Shown: positions 33,776 through 42,719, counted from the stretch's first letter. The stretch: DNA of 64,000 nt from Phycisphaerae bacterium (GCA_028285035.1 JANQQF010000019.1:79161-143160), one strand, 5' to 3'. The notes: generated by a model from the sequence alone, not told the origin. Program-made: numbers and translations.

Positions 33776-34891
33776 CTACCTCAGTATCGTTTTTTTTTCC
33801 TCCATCGAGGAACCAGCGTTTGATGTGGCCCCGTCCTGCTCGGCAGCATCATCATTTTCTTCTTGTCCGCGAATCTGCTCCAGCCGCTCAGAGAGTTGCT
33901 GATATTGCATTGCGGTGTCTTGGAAAGGCTGGCGCTTGAGCCGGTGGGGCAGGGCGAGCCGGGCTGCAACCAGAATATCAGTCTGGGTGACCCGACTGCG
34001 GCTGTTGTAGGCGGCGTGGGCCAAGGCAGTTTTCAAAATAACGATGTCACCGCGGTGCCCATCTACATCCATCTCAGCCATCAACTCGGCCACCATACTG
34101 ATGTCACGACGAGCGTAGCTGACGTTGGGTAGCTGCTCCCGGGCTGAGGTGATGCGCTCAGCTAAATCATTTTCTTTGCCAGACCATTCTCCATAGAAAG
34201 CGTCGGAGTCTTGCTCAAATTTGAGCGATCGCTCCAAAATCTGCATTCGGTCGGACGCGTTGGAGATGCTGTGAATATCAACACACAAGGCAAAACGGTC
34301 GAGTAACTGGGGCCGTAAATCACCCTCTTCGGGGTTCATTGTCCCCACAAAAATGAAACGAGCTGGGTGCGAAAAGCTAATCCCCTCCCGCTCAACCACA
34401 TTAACGCCCATCGCCGCAGAGTCGAGCAACAAATCGACCACGTGATCATCGAGCAGGTTGACCTCATCAACATAGAGGAGGCCCCGGTTGGCCGCAGCCA
34501 ACACCCCTGGCTCAAAGTGGCGCTCCCCTTTTTTGATGGCCTGCTCAATATCAAGGGTTCCCACCACGCGATCCTCAGTTGCACTGACTGGTAAATCAAC
34601 AAAGCGAATGCGGCGTTTGCCGACAGTAAGGTTGGCTTGTTTGGCTTGACGTTCTTTGACCCAATCGGACCAGCTTTCTGGATTGTTGGGGTCATCGTTG
34701 AACGGCGAGTCGGTGTAGACGTCAATTTCAGGCAGTAATGCGGCCATTGCCCGGGCAGCGGTTGATTTCGCAGTACCGCGCTCACCTCGAATGAGCACGC
34801 CCCCGATGCGCGGGTTAATCGCGTTGAGGATGAGGGCCATCGTCATTTGATCCTGGCCCACAATCGCAGTGAATGGGAAAATTGAAGGCAT
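33776..34891 (-). CDS. ChlI-like AAA+ ATPase of a Mg/Co chelatase (zero-frame product)
   Basis: The start is 3 bp after the EF-G2-like stop, so it is in the same operon. FTAIVGQDQMTMALILNAIN and the Walker A GERGTAKS (residues 36-43), the Walker B LLYVDEVNLLDD, the sensor segment FIFVGTMNPEEGDLRPQLLD and the arginine finger RFAL are typical of BchI/ChlI. The zero frame ends shortly after the A9 tract with TAG, giving a 371-residue ChlI-sized protein. A -1 slip at A_AAA_AAA would extend it into the VWA domain. Bimodal chlD genes that make both subunits by programmed frameshifting have been described. No bacteriochlorophyll genes are in view. Confidence 0.92.
   Translation of the reverse strand: MPSIFPFTAIVGQDQMTMALILNAINPRIGGVLIRGERGTAKSTAARAMAALLPEIDVYTDSPFNDDPNNPESWSDWVKERQAKQANLTVGKRRIRFVDLPVSATEDRVVGTLDIEQAIKKGERHFEPGVLAAANRGLLYVDEVNLLDDHVVDLLLDSAAMGVNVVEREGISFSHPARFIFVGTMNPEEGDLRPQLLDRFALCVDIHSISNASDRMQILERSLKFEQDSDAFYGEWSGKENDLAERITSAREQLPNVSYARRDISMVAELMAEMDVDGHRGDIVILKTALAHAAYNSRSRVTQTDILVAARLALPHRLKRQPFQDTAMQYQQLSERLEQIRGQEENDDAAEQDGATSNAGSSMEEKKTILR
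33788..33804 (-). other. A9 slippery site joining ChlI and ChlD frames
   Basis: The minus strand reads GGAGG followed by nine A and then CG. In the zero frame the codons are GAA AAA AAA ACG, so the heptamer A_AAA_AAA is in the correct phase for tandem -1 slippage. After the shift the reading continues AAC GAT ACT GAG into the open ChlD frame. GGAGG directly precedes the site and may act as an internal Shine-Dalgarno element. Polymerase slippage or a sequencing indel are alternatives. Confidence 0.7.
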
Positions 34892-34893
34892 TA

Positions 34894-36951
34894 TTATTCT
34901 TCCTGTTTTTCTTTCTTTGCCTCAGCGATAATCTGCTCGGCAATATGTCTAGGTACTTCTTGGTAGTGCGTTATTTTCATTTTATAAATACCACGTCCCT
35001 GAGTGAGCGAACGTAGATCCGTCGCATAGCGTTGCACTTCGGCGAGCGGTGCCATCGCGGTGATGATGGTATTGCCACGAATTTGGTCCATCCCGACCAT
35101 TTGGCCTCGTTTGGTGCTGATGTCGCCATTCACATCCCCGGTGTATTCACTGGGGATGGTGATGGTCAATTCAACCATCGGCTCTAGCAAAACAGCCCCT
35201 GCTTCAACCATTGCTAGTCGGAAGGCTTCCCGACCGGCAATCTGGAAGGCAATATCCTTTGAGTCAACGGGGTGCTCCTTGCCATCATAAACGACCGCCC
35301 GCACATCAACCACGGGATAGCCACCTAAAGGCCCTTCCTCTAATACTTGGCGAATCCCCTTTTCAATCGAGGGGAGGAACGGCTGAGAAATGGATCCCCC
35401 AAAGATTTCACTCTTATACTCAAAGCCTTCCCCACGCTCCATCGGCTCGGCGCGTAAATGAACCTCGCCAAACTGACCCGCTCCACCACTCTGCTTCTTG
35501 TGGCGATACTGAGCTGATCCCACGCGGGTGACGGTCTCGCGCATCGGCACTTTTGGTACTGAGATATCAAGGTTCAGACCAAAGCGGGCAGCCATTCGTT
35601 TCACGGCAATATCAATGTGAGCGTCACCCATTCCTTCCAGGAGGGTTTGCCGGGTGCCTTCTTCATAGCGGCTTTGAATTGTTAAATCTTCTTCTGTAAT
35701 CCGGGTAATACTTGATCCCAACTTTGCCGAGTCTGCCTGCGTTTGCGGAGACAGGGCCACGGCGTACAACGGATGTGGGAACTCCAGGCGGGGCATTGTT
35801 AGCTGGTGTGATTTGTCGGATAAGGTGTCTTGGGTTTGGGTGTCATTGAGCTTGACCACCCCGACAATATCCCCGGCCATTGCTTTATTAAGGTTAACTT
35901 GCTCTTTACCTTTTGGCATAAACAGGCTGCTGAGTCGCTCTTCTTGCTCTGAGCGGGTATTGAGGGCACGGATGTCCCCATCAATAGAGCCTGACCATAT
36001 TCGTAAGTAGCTGACCCGACCATATTGGTCGTTGATCGTTTTAAAGACTTGGGCGGCTAATGGGCCATCAGCCCCACCCGAAATTGTTTCTTCCTCGCCC
36101 GTTCCGTTTGTTGCGGTAAACTCGGTGCTGGGGGCTGGGAAGGCTTCACCAATCGTGTTCATTAAACTGCGGACGGCGACGTTTGCTGTCGCTGAACCAC
36201 AGAAAACGGGTACAATTTTTCGATCGGCTAACCCGGCTCGCAGACCAAAGGCGATTTCTTCCGGAGTTAGTTCTTCGCCGTCGAAATACTTCATCATCAG
36301 GTCATCATCGCCTTCAGCGGCGTATTCGATGGTTTCCACCCGAAACTCTTCAATCTCATCGACCATATTGTCGGGCGGTGTTGTCCCTTTGCCCTCACCG
36401 GTGTGGGCTTTCATCGTAATCATATCAACGATGCCTTCAAAATCTTCGCCATTACGGATGGGCAGTTGAACTGGGACAAATTTAGCATCAAAGGCTTCTT
36501 TTAACTCGTCAATCACCCGGCGATAGCTGGCGTTGGGACGATCCATTTTGTTCAGGAAAAGGGCCAGCGGTTTGTTTTGCTCGCGTACCATCTCCCAGGC
36601 CAGTTGGGTGCCTACCTCGACCCCAGAGGTGCCATCCAAAACCAGGATGACGGCATCGGCTACCTGAATCCCACTGAGCATTTCGCCCTGAAAATCGGGA
36701 TAGCCGGGGGCATCTAAAATGTTTATTTTGGTCCCTTTCCATTCACAAGGAACTACCGATAAACCAATCGACATCGTGCGGTTTATCTCTTCTGCCTCAA
36801 AATCTGAGACAGTGTTGCCATCTTCAACTTTGCCGAGACGAGTGGTGCCACCACTCTGAAATATCATGGTTTCGGCTAGCGAGGTTTTACCACACCCACT
36901 ATGTCCTAATAGTACGACATTACGAATCTTATCCGTTGTGTAACTAGCCAT
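34894..36951 (-). CDS. Elongation factor G-like GTPase (EF-G2 family)
   Basis: AAGGAG precedes the ATG. All EF-G domains are present over 685 residues: G domain with VVLLGHSGCGKTS (residues 12-24) and NKMD, domain II (RVSYLRIWSGSIDG), and domains III-V ending in TQGRGIYKMKITHYQEVP. The switch II motif is DAPGY (80-84), so the catalytic His of DxPGH is Tyr84, and switch I has EEINRTMSI where EF-G has the ERGITI motif. These changes are typical of the EF-G2/FusA2-like clade, whose members do not replace canonical translocase. It has a strong sigma70-type promoter at 37043-37071 and leads the ChlI/ChlD operon, an association without an obvious functional reason. Confidence 0.93.
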   Translation of the reverse strand: MASYTTDKIRNVVLLGHSGCGKTSLAETMIFQSGGTTRLGKVEDGNTVSDFEAEEINRTMSIGLSVVPCEWKGTKINILDAPGYPDFQGEMLSGIQVADAVILVLDGTSGVEVGTQLAWEMVREQNKPLALFLNKMDRPNASYRRVIDELKEAFDAKFVPVQLPIRNGEDFEGIVDMITMKAHTGEGKGTTPPDNMVDEIEEFRVETIEYAAEGDDDLMMKYFDGEELTPEEIAFGLRAGLADRKIVPVFCGSATANVAVRSLMNTIGEAFPAPSTEFTATNGTGEEETISGGADGPLAAQVFKTINDQYGRVSYLRIWSGSIDGDIRALNTRSEQEERLSSLFMPKGKEQVNLNKAMAGDIVGVVKLNDTQTQDTLSDKSHQLTMPRLEFPHPLYAVALSPQTQADSAKLGSSITRITEEDLTIQSRYEEGTRQTLLEGMGDAHIDIAVKRMAARFGLNLDISVPKVPMRETVTRVGSAQYRHKKQSGGAGQFGEVHLRAEPMERGEGFEYKSEIFGGSISQPFLPSIEKGIRQVLEEGPLGGYPVVDVRAVVYDGKEHPVDSKDIAFQIAGREAFRLAMVEAGAVLLEPMVELTITIPSEYTGDVNGDISTKRGQMVGMDQIRGNTIITAMAPLAEVQRYATDLRSLTQGRGIYKMKITHYQEVPRHIAEQIIAEAKKEKQEE

Positions 36952-37042
36952 TGTTACAATCTCCTTTCCGCTTTCCGCATTTCAGCGGAGTATTTTTGCA
37001 GCGTTGCAAATTTTCTTTTCTCTACTTTAAAACAATTCGGCT

Positions 37043-37071
37043 ATTCTAATGCAATCATAGGTGATTGTCAA
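37043..37071 (-). promoter_or_regulatory. Sigma70-type promoter TTGACA-N17-TAGAAT of the EF-G2/chelatase operon
   Basis: On the minus strand TTGACA (37066-37071) and TAGAAT (37043-37048) are 17 nt apart. The leader to the ATG at 36951 is ~85 nt and contains two small hairpins (TTGCA with TGCAA; CCGC with GCGG). Confidence 0.7.
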
Positions 37072-37255
37072 GGTGTTTGCGACAGCGGTCACAAGCGAAA
37101 TAAGGGATCACGTTGGCCGAAAATTGTTCGATTTTTTGCAGTTATCACCTTGAAGAATTTGTGCTATAATCCTTGGCTTAATGTAGTAATTTGTAATGTA
37201 GTAAATAGTTAATAGGTGGTTATAAATTTGGATTCGGTTGCAAATTGCAATTGTT

Positions 37256-37360
37256 ATGTCATTTCGACCGGAGTGAAGCGAGGAGAAATCTTCCCCGTGC
37301 GAACATACGTCAAAATCGGTCTAGAAGATTTCTCGACAAAAAGCCGCCTCGAAATGACAT
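37256..37360. repeat. GTCATTTCGA-type palindromic repeat, copy 1
   Basis: Begins ATGTCATTTCGACCGGAGTG, has GAGAAATCT near the left and AGATTTCTC near the right, and ends TCGAAATGACAT. The two halves form a long imperfect hairpin. This family of mobile-like palindromes, whose consensus resembles GTCATTTCGA plus GAGAAATCT, is found in many phyla. Confidence 0.75.
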
Positions 37361-37413
37361 ATCTGGGTTGATGTGGTCGAACCAACGAGTATTGATCTTT
37401 TGACAATGTGTGA

Positions 37414-37530
37414 TGTCATTTTGAACGGAATGGAACGCAGTGGAACGGAGAGAGAAATCTTTCCTGTCCGGATATACATCAAAATCGGTCTAGAAGATGT
37501 CTTTGTAAGCACAGTGGCCTCGAAATGACA
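37414..37530. repeat. GTCATTTCGA-type palindromic repeat, copy 2
   Basis: A diverged copy 54 bp after the first: starts TGTCATTTTGAACGGAATGG, shares the inner segment CATCAAAATCGGTCTAGAAG with copy 1 (there CGTCAAAATCGGTCTAGAAG), and ends CCTCGAAATGACA. Same orientation. Confidence 0.75.
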
Positions 37531-37650
37531 GGTCAATGCGTTTAACTTAATGACAATAACTACTTACCAATTACTAATTACTACCCATTCATCATTTTGG
37601 ATACAAAATCTAATTAACTATAAATCTACTCTATTAAGGAAGATAACATT

Positions 37651-38232
37651 ATGAATCGAGAAACTGCGTGGGATATCGTGTGTGAATATACCAAAACGCC
37701 GCACCTGCGGCGCCATATGCTGGCCGTGGAGGCGGCGATGCGCGGCTATGCCCGGCACTTTGGCGAGGATGAAGAGCGGTGGGGGCTAGTCGGGCTGCTG
37801 CACGATTTTGATTACGAGCAGTATCCCGATGTCTCCGATGTAGGGCACCCCAATGCCGGTGCCCCGATTTTACGCGAGCGTGGTGTGGACGAAGAAATCG
37901 TCCGGGCCATCTTATCCCACGCCACCGAAGTCACCGGCGTCGAGCGAGTGTCGCTGATGGAACGCACGCTGTACGCGGTGGATGAACTGACCGGCTTGAT
38001 TACGGCGGTAGCTTTGGTCCGCCCTTCAAAGGACATTCGGGATGTGAAACTGAAGTCGATCAAGAAGAAGTGGAAGGTCAGCGGCTTTGCCCCTGGCGTC
38101 AATCGGGAAGAGGTTGAGGAAGGGACCGCCGCGATTGATAAGCCATTGGATGAGCATATTCAAATTGTGCTCGACTCGATGAAAGAGGCGGCGACCGAGT
38201 TGGGGCTGGCTGGGCAGGAAGCGGCGGCGTAA
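37651..38232 (+). CDS. HD-domain (HDIG-type) metal-dependent phosphohydrolase
   Basis: AGGAAG precedes the ATG. The HD motif is LLHDFDYEQYPDV with an upstream conserved His (HMLAVEAAMRGYARH) and downstream AILSHATEVTG and VDELTGLITAVALVRPSKDI, the usual order H...HD...D. Proteins of this size and pattern are annotated as HDIG-domain hydrolases; substrates are probably phosphoesters or nucleotides but are not defined. Single gene unit between a long repeat-containing leader and a divergent-content membrane cluster. Confidence 0.88.
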   Translation: MNRETAWDIVCEYTKTPHLRRHMLAVEAAMRGYARHFGEDEERWGLVGLLHDFDYEQYPDVSDVGHPNAGAPILRERGVDEEIVRAILSHATEVTGVERVSLMERTLYAVDELTGLITAVALVRPSKDIRDVKLKSIKKKWKVSGFAPGVNREEVEEGTAAIDKPLDEHIQIVLDSMKEAATELGLAGQEAAA

Positions 38233-38382
38233 TTGTGAGTTGCGAATGACGAAAATAACTTATCGAAATTGCCTTAAGAGTGGAAGATGATAAGATGTTT
38301 GTCGATATTTTATATCTTATTCATCTTTGTCCTGGCCTGAACAGATGTTATGGTAGGCTCAGGTTCGGATCAGGAATATTGA

Positions 38383-40089
38383 ATGGCAAAACTGGCTGAA
38401 AGTGCGTCCCTCGCAACAGAAAATATCTCAAACCAAACAATTGAAGATGGTACCGATCTTGAGCTACCGACAACCATCGCCCCCTATCTGATCTTGACAA
38501 TTATTCTGTCGATCTTCGCCATCGCCCCCCTTTTTTATCCTGGTTTTATTCAAACGCATGATGGCTTTGTCACTCTCTGGAATATCGCCGATTTGCGGCA
38601 AAATTTTGGCGATTTCAGCTGGCGACCGCATATTGCCCTTGAATTTAATGGACTCCGCAGTAATGGGCTATTGCTATATTATTTGACTGCCCTGCTCCCC
38701 CTATCCGAACTCAATGCCCTCAAATTTGTAGTTGGGGCCAGTTGGGTGGCAGGTGGGGTTGGTATATTTTTGTGGTTGCGAAGCTGGTTTGGCAACCCTG
38801 GGGCCTTGGTCTCGGCCTTGGTGTATGTTTATTTGCCCTACCAAATCGTCACGGTCTATATCCGTGGGGCCTGGGGGGAAACGTTGTTTTTTGGCATTTT
38901 GCCTTGGGCGATTTTGGCCGCAACGTACTTGGTTACTAGCCCGCGCTGGGTGCTTGTGCCCATCGCCGCTCTCTTCGGGCTGATGTTAGGTTTAAGTCAG
39001 CTGGGCTTGACTGTGTGGGCCTTTATATTTTTGGTTATCTTGTTGCTCATTGTTCATTTTGCCCAAGCATTGCTGCCGATTATCTCGGCATTGTTGGGGC
39101 TGGTGGGGAGCTTCATCGTTTCATTTCCATTTATCACCTCACCGACCAATCCTACCATCATCTTTACCGATCATTTTCTCTACCCATTTCAACTGTTCTC
39201 CGCCTACTGGGGCTTTGGAGTCAGCACGGCTGACTCAAATGACGGCCTATCGTTACAACTCGGTCTTACCGCAATTGGTTTGAGTGTCCTGACCGTTTTA
39301 TTATGGCAACGCCAAACCTCCTCTGAAGTGTCGGTCGAACGCAGTGATCGACGGTTGCTCTTTTTCTCGGGAACTGTGGTCATTTTGAGTCTGTTGCTCC
39401 TTGGCGTCTTCGCGTTCATTTGGCAACTGCCGCTTTTGGCTACAACATTGACGTATCCGTGGCAGTTACTTGGCTTGATTGGACTGTGCCTGGCTGTATT
39501 GAGCGGGGCGTCCTTGTGGATTGATCGACAATTGGAGCGGTTGACCCTCTTTGCGGGGATCATTATTATCATTGTACTGAGCAGCTTCAGTTATCTCGAG
39601 CCAAATTATATTCAAGCGGATATGATGACGCTGGCTGGACCAGAAGCTGAGTTAGGCCAGAGCCAACTGAGCTTGGTCTCACACGACTTTGCCATTTTGA
39701 CCACGGGCCATACGGCGGGTTTGTCACGCGGCGAAACGACCATCCCTTTTTCGGTCAGGCCGATGTTGACGGTAAACGACATCCTGATTGTGAATGTGGT
39801 CTGGCAACCCCATCAACTTTTTGCTGACAACTTGAAGATTTTTGCTCACCTTGTTGATGTCAATGGCAATATGATTGCTCAATTTGATGGGCAACCCAAA
39901 CAAGGCGAATACCTTACCTCACAATGGTTGCCCGGAGAAGTGATCGAAGACTCTTATCCCATTCGATTTCCTGAAAATGCACCACCCGGTCCTTATCAGG
40001 TTTACCTTGGTCTTTACGAAGAGGCGACATTCGCTCGTCTGCCTGTTGCAGGAGATACAGAAGGAAGGATTATTTTGACGATTGAGTGA
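38383..40089 (+). CDS. PTPS-related polytopic membrane protein with C-terminal beta-sandwich
   Basis: About ten hydrophobic segments are visible, beginning LILTIILSIFAIAPLFYPGF. The extracytoplasmic loop motif HDGFVTLWNIADLRQNFGDF and LVSALVYVYLPYQIVTVYIRG match the PTPS-related/GT-C-like family shared with the next gene and with 44001-45761. Residues ~460-568 form a soluble domain (NDILIVNVVWQPHQL, LKIFAHLVDVNGNMIAQFDG, GPYQVYLGLYE) seen at the end of many Chloroflexota membrane glycosyltransferase-like proteins. Likely role in envelope glycan or polymer handling, by inference. It overlaps the next ORF by 8 nt. Confidence 0.78.
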   Translation: MAKLAESASLATENISNQTIEDGTDLELPTTIAPYLILTIILSIFAIAPLFYPGFIQTHDGFVTLWNIADLRQNFGDFSWRPHIALEFNGLRSNGLLLYYLTALLPLSELNALKFVVGASWVAGGVGIFLWLRSWFGNPGALVSALVYVYLPYQIVTVYIRGAWGETLFFGILPWAILAATYLVTSPRWVLVPIAALFGLMLGLSQLGLTVWAFIFLVILLLIVHFAQALLPIISALLGLVGSFIVSFPFITSPTNPTIIFTDHFLYPFQLFSAYWGFGVSTADSNDGLSLQLGLTAIGLSVLTVLLWQRQTSSEVSVERSDRRLLFFSGTVVILSLLLLGVFAFIWQLPLLATTLTYPWQLLGLIGLCLAVLSGASLWIDRQLERLTLFAGIIIIIVLSSFSYLEPNYIQADMMTLAGPEAELGQSQLSLVSHDFAILTTGHTAGLSRGETTIPFSVRPMLTVNDILIVNVVWQPHQLFADNLKIFAHLVDVNGNMIAQFDGQPKQGEYLTSQWLPGEVIEDSYPIRFPENAPPGPYQVYLGLYEEATFARLPVAGDTEGRIILTIE

Positions 40090-42163
40090 GCTAAAGGATA
40101 TATCGCAAGCACAATTTAATGGCTATTTTAGTGAAGCCGAGCCACAGGTACGTTCGGATTCAGCCCCCCCGTCCCCCCAGAGGGGGAAGAAAATGGTTTC
40201 TGCGAGACTTGGAATTCCTCCTTTTGGGGGGCTATTAAAACAGCCTCTCAACCATTCGACACCTCCAGATAGAAAACTACCTGCGTTCTATCGTGATATA
40301 TATTTTTGGTTGACCGTGTTGCTCTCTTTGCCTGTGGTCGGGCCGCTGTTACAACCGGGCTACTTTTGGGGCGCGCACGATGCCAGACACTCGGTCTACT
40401 TTTTGCATCAGTTCAATCTAGCAATTCAAGAAGGCATTTTGTATCCGCGTTGGGCACCTGACTTTGCCTTTGGTTACGGGTATCCCTTTTTTAATATCTA
40501 CGGACCACTGTCATCATACAGCGGACAATTTTTTCATTTGTTTGGGCTGGATATAGTCACCTCCGTTAAAACGGTCTTTGGCCTATCAGCCATCCTCTCT
40601 GGGGTGACGATGTATCTGTTTGTCAGCCGTCTTTTAGGGCGACCTAGTGGTATTGTGGCCGCCTTGACCTATGTTTATATCCCCTACCACTTATTTGATA
40701 TATATGTACGGGCCGCTTTGGCTGAGTCAGTTGGTTTTGTTTTCATTCCCCTGGTCTGGTGGGGCTTTTATGAAACGGTCACTCGCCCTAATCTAAGGAC
40801 GATTTTGTGGACTGGTGTTGCCTATGCAGCCTTGATGTTTACCAGCAATTTGCTTGCCCTCATCTTTACGCCACTGTTGGGGCTGTATGTCGCCTATATG
40901 ATGGTCTTGCGATTTTTTGTCGAGATTGTGCAGTCCGCCGAACATCGGATTTTGAGCCAAACCGCGTTTTTCTTTGTCATGCGAACGGGTATTCCCTCCG
41001 CGCTGGCTCTGTTTGTCGGTTTGAGTTTGAGCGCGATCTTTTGGCTGCCCGCCTTCACTGAATATCAGTTTGTTCGGGTCGATCAATGGATCGGTGGACG
41101 ATTTGCTTTTGGCGATGATTTTGTCGAGATTTTCCAACTGTTCTCCCCCCAATGGGGCTTCGGGGCAAGCATTCCGGGACCGGATGATGAGGCAGGCTTT
41201 CAAATCGGTCTCGCTGCGACAATTTTATACGTTTTATCCTTTCTGGGGGTGGCCCGCTTATCGTCTCGACCCCTTCGACAAACGGTATTTTTCTTTCAGG
41301 GGCTGACCTTAGTTGTGATCTTTCTGACGGTGCCCATCTCCAATGTGGTTTGGACCATCCTGCCGCTATCGAGTTTCGCTCAATTTCCGTGGCGGTTGTT
41401 GGTTGTGGTTGCTCCGATAATCTCGGTATGTACCGGTGTTGTCGCCGTTGGGCTAGATCAGGCTGATCATCACAAAAATCAAAAAAATTTGGGAGAAGGA
41501 CGACCAGCGCTACCCTTAATTGTGCTGATAAGTTTGATTTTACTTTCCAGTTACCCCTATATGCAAGCTGAAGTCCGTGACCCCAAACCGACTGAGGGAC
41601 CTGTTAGCCAAACTGCTTTATTTCGCTTTCAACAATCGTCTGACGAAATGACTGGACAAACTGCTTGGGTGCGACGTATTCCAAATTGGTCTACCCTAGC
41701 CGAACAAGTAAAAGCAGGTGGCACGATTACGACAAAAGTGAATTACACAGCTTTACCTGAGGATGACAGCGTTGGGGTCTTTTCAATGGAGATGGAAAGT
41801 ACGCGGGAGCTGTTATGGGTTGGGACTGAACAGGAAGGGCAAGCGGTAACCTTCTTTATCCCCTATTACCCAGGCTGGCAGGCTTATATTTATGAAGATT
41901 TGGGGCCTAATGATGGTAATTTGGATAAAAATGTTGGGCCTGTCACTCGCATTGGGGATATTGTGGCTCGACCCAATATTCAAACGACACAAGCTGAGGG
42001 TTGGATGGTTGTCCCTATTCCAACTGGCTCTCATTTTTTGGAATTGCGATTCGAGGATACAATGATCAGAATCGTTGGGCAGTGGCTATCAATGATTTCT
42101 TTTATTTTTGTGATTGGCTTATTGATACTTACTTACAGGCAATGGGGCGGACTAACCCCATAA
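40082..42163 (+). CDS. PTPS-related polytopic membrane protein
   Basis: The signature HDARHSVYFLHQFNLAIQEG, then ILYPRWAPDFAFGYGYPFFN, is the 6-pyruvoyl-tetrahydropterin-synthase-related membrane family, which despite the name is a GT-C-like group. About 11 membrane segments and a C-terminal domain (FFIPYYPGWQAYIYEDLG) follow, with a last helix near residue 675. The start is uncertain: a TTG at 40082 overlaps the previous stop, and an ATG at 40193 has GGGGGA upstream, but residues ~23-60 are encoded by a C/G-tract intergenic-type repeat read in frame. The paralog 44001-45761 lacks this segment. Probably works with its neighbours in envelope glycan biogenesis. Confidence 0.82.
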   Translation: MSELKDISQAQFNGYFSEAEPQVRSDSAPPSPQRGKKMVSARLGIPPFGGLLKQPLNHSTPPDRKLPAFYRDIYFWLTVLLSLPVVGPLLQPGYFWGAHDARHSVYFLHQFNLAIQEGILYPRWAPDFAFGYGYPFFNIYGPLSSYSGQFFHLFGLDIVTSVKTVFGLSAILSGVTMYLFVSRLLGRPSGIVAALTYVYIPYHLFDIYVRAALAESVGFVFIPLVWWGFYETVTRPNLRTILWTGVAYAALMFTSNLLALIFTPLLGLYVAYMMVLRFFVEIVQSAEHRILSQTAFFFVMRTGIPSALALFVGLSLSAIFWLPAFTEYQFVRVDQWIGGRFAFGDDFVEIFQLFSPQWGFGASIPGPDDEAGFQIGLAATILYVLSFLGVARLSSRPLRQTVFFFQGLTLVVIFLTVPISNVVWTILPLSSFAQFPWRLLVVVAPIISVCTGVVAVGLDQADHHKNQKNLGEGRPALPLIVLISLILLSSYPYMQAEVRDPKPTEGPVSQTALFRFQQSSDEMTGQTAWVRRIPNWSTLAEQVKAGGTITTKVNYTALPEDDSVGVFSMEMESTRELLWVGTEQEGQAVTFFIPYYPGWQAYIYEDLGPNDGNLDKNVGPVTRIGDIVARPNIQTTQAEGWMVVPIPTGSHFLELRFEDTMIRIVGQWLSMISFIFVIGLLILTYRQWGGLTP
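40155..40250. repeat. C/G-tract repeat inside the N-terminal coding region
   Basis: CAGCCCCCCCGTCCCCCCAG, AGGGGGAAGAAAATGG and CTCCTTTTGGGGGGCT form a hairpin-prone block resembling genome-dispersed intergenic repeats and the block at 32727-32800. Here it is translated in frame within the membrane protein N-terminus. Confidence 0.55.
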
Positions 42164-42330
42164 ATTACCTGTGAGCCATAGATACAATGTACTAGCTACA
42201 ATTTCCTACTATACCCCTTCCTTTAAAGCTGTTATACTTCAAGTGGGTCTATCGTTCCAGCTATAAAAATTAAATGCCGAGTTAGTAGATTAACCAAATT
42301 ACGAGTATTATTAATATTAAAGGAGATACT

Positions 42331-42532
42331 TTAAGTAAACCAGCAGAGGCTTTTAGGGAATAAAGATTGCAACGATTTTGTAGCACAAGTAGCGACCTAC
42401 CCTACCTGATTTTCAGAAGCGTTACAATTCGGTTTACTTAATTAATAATTCGCCAAAATTTGTTCAATTGTCGGTCTACTTAGATCACACGGTAAAATTT
42501 GTTTTTGAATACTTTTTGCGAATTACTTAATC
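42331..42532 (+). repeat. Dispersed ~180-200-bp repeat, copy B
   Basis: Begins TTAAGTAAACCAGCAG, has CGGTTTACTTAATTAATAAT then TCGCCAAAAT, and ends ACTTTTTGCGAATTACTTAA. The right half is nearly identical to copies A (29112-29291) and C (42552-42719); the left interior is diverged. Confidence 0.7.
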
Positions 42533-42551
42533 CTTAGCTGGCAAGCAAATA

Positions 42552-42719
42552 AAGTAAACTGGAAGAAGTTTTCAAAAATGAAAATTGGAAATGGTGAAAA
42601 TTGTATCTAAACGGATTTATGATCCAGTTTACTCAATTAATAATTCACCAAAGTTTGTTCACAGTTTGGACTAAGTTCTAAATTTTTATTTCTGATTACT
42701 TTTTGCGAATTACTAAATG
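42552..42719 (+). repeat. Dispersed ~170-bp repeat, copy C
   Basis: Outer arms AGTAAACTGG (from 42553) and CCAGTTTACT (42624-42633) and inner arms AATTAATAATTCACCAAA and TTTTTGCGAATTACTAAAT give two nested or consecutive hairpins. It ends at the spurious ATG of the longer receiver frame, which supports the later start at 42744. Confidence 0.7.

Larger units (their letters stand above)
36952..37650. other. 700-bp intergenic region with repeats and promoters
   Basis: Besides the EF-G2 promoter and two palindromic repeats, a plus-strand extended -10 (TGCTATAAT, TATAAT at 37165-37170) could drive the HD-domain gene with a ~480-nt leader through the repeats. A nearer promoter for that gene was not found. 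Confidence 0.4.
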
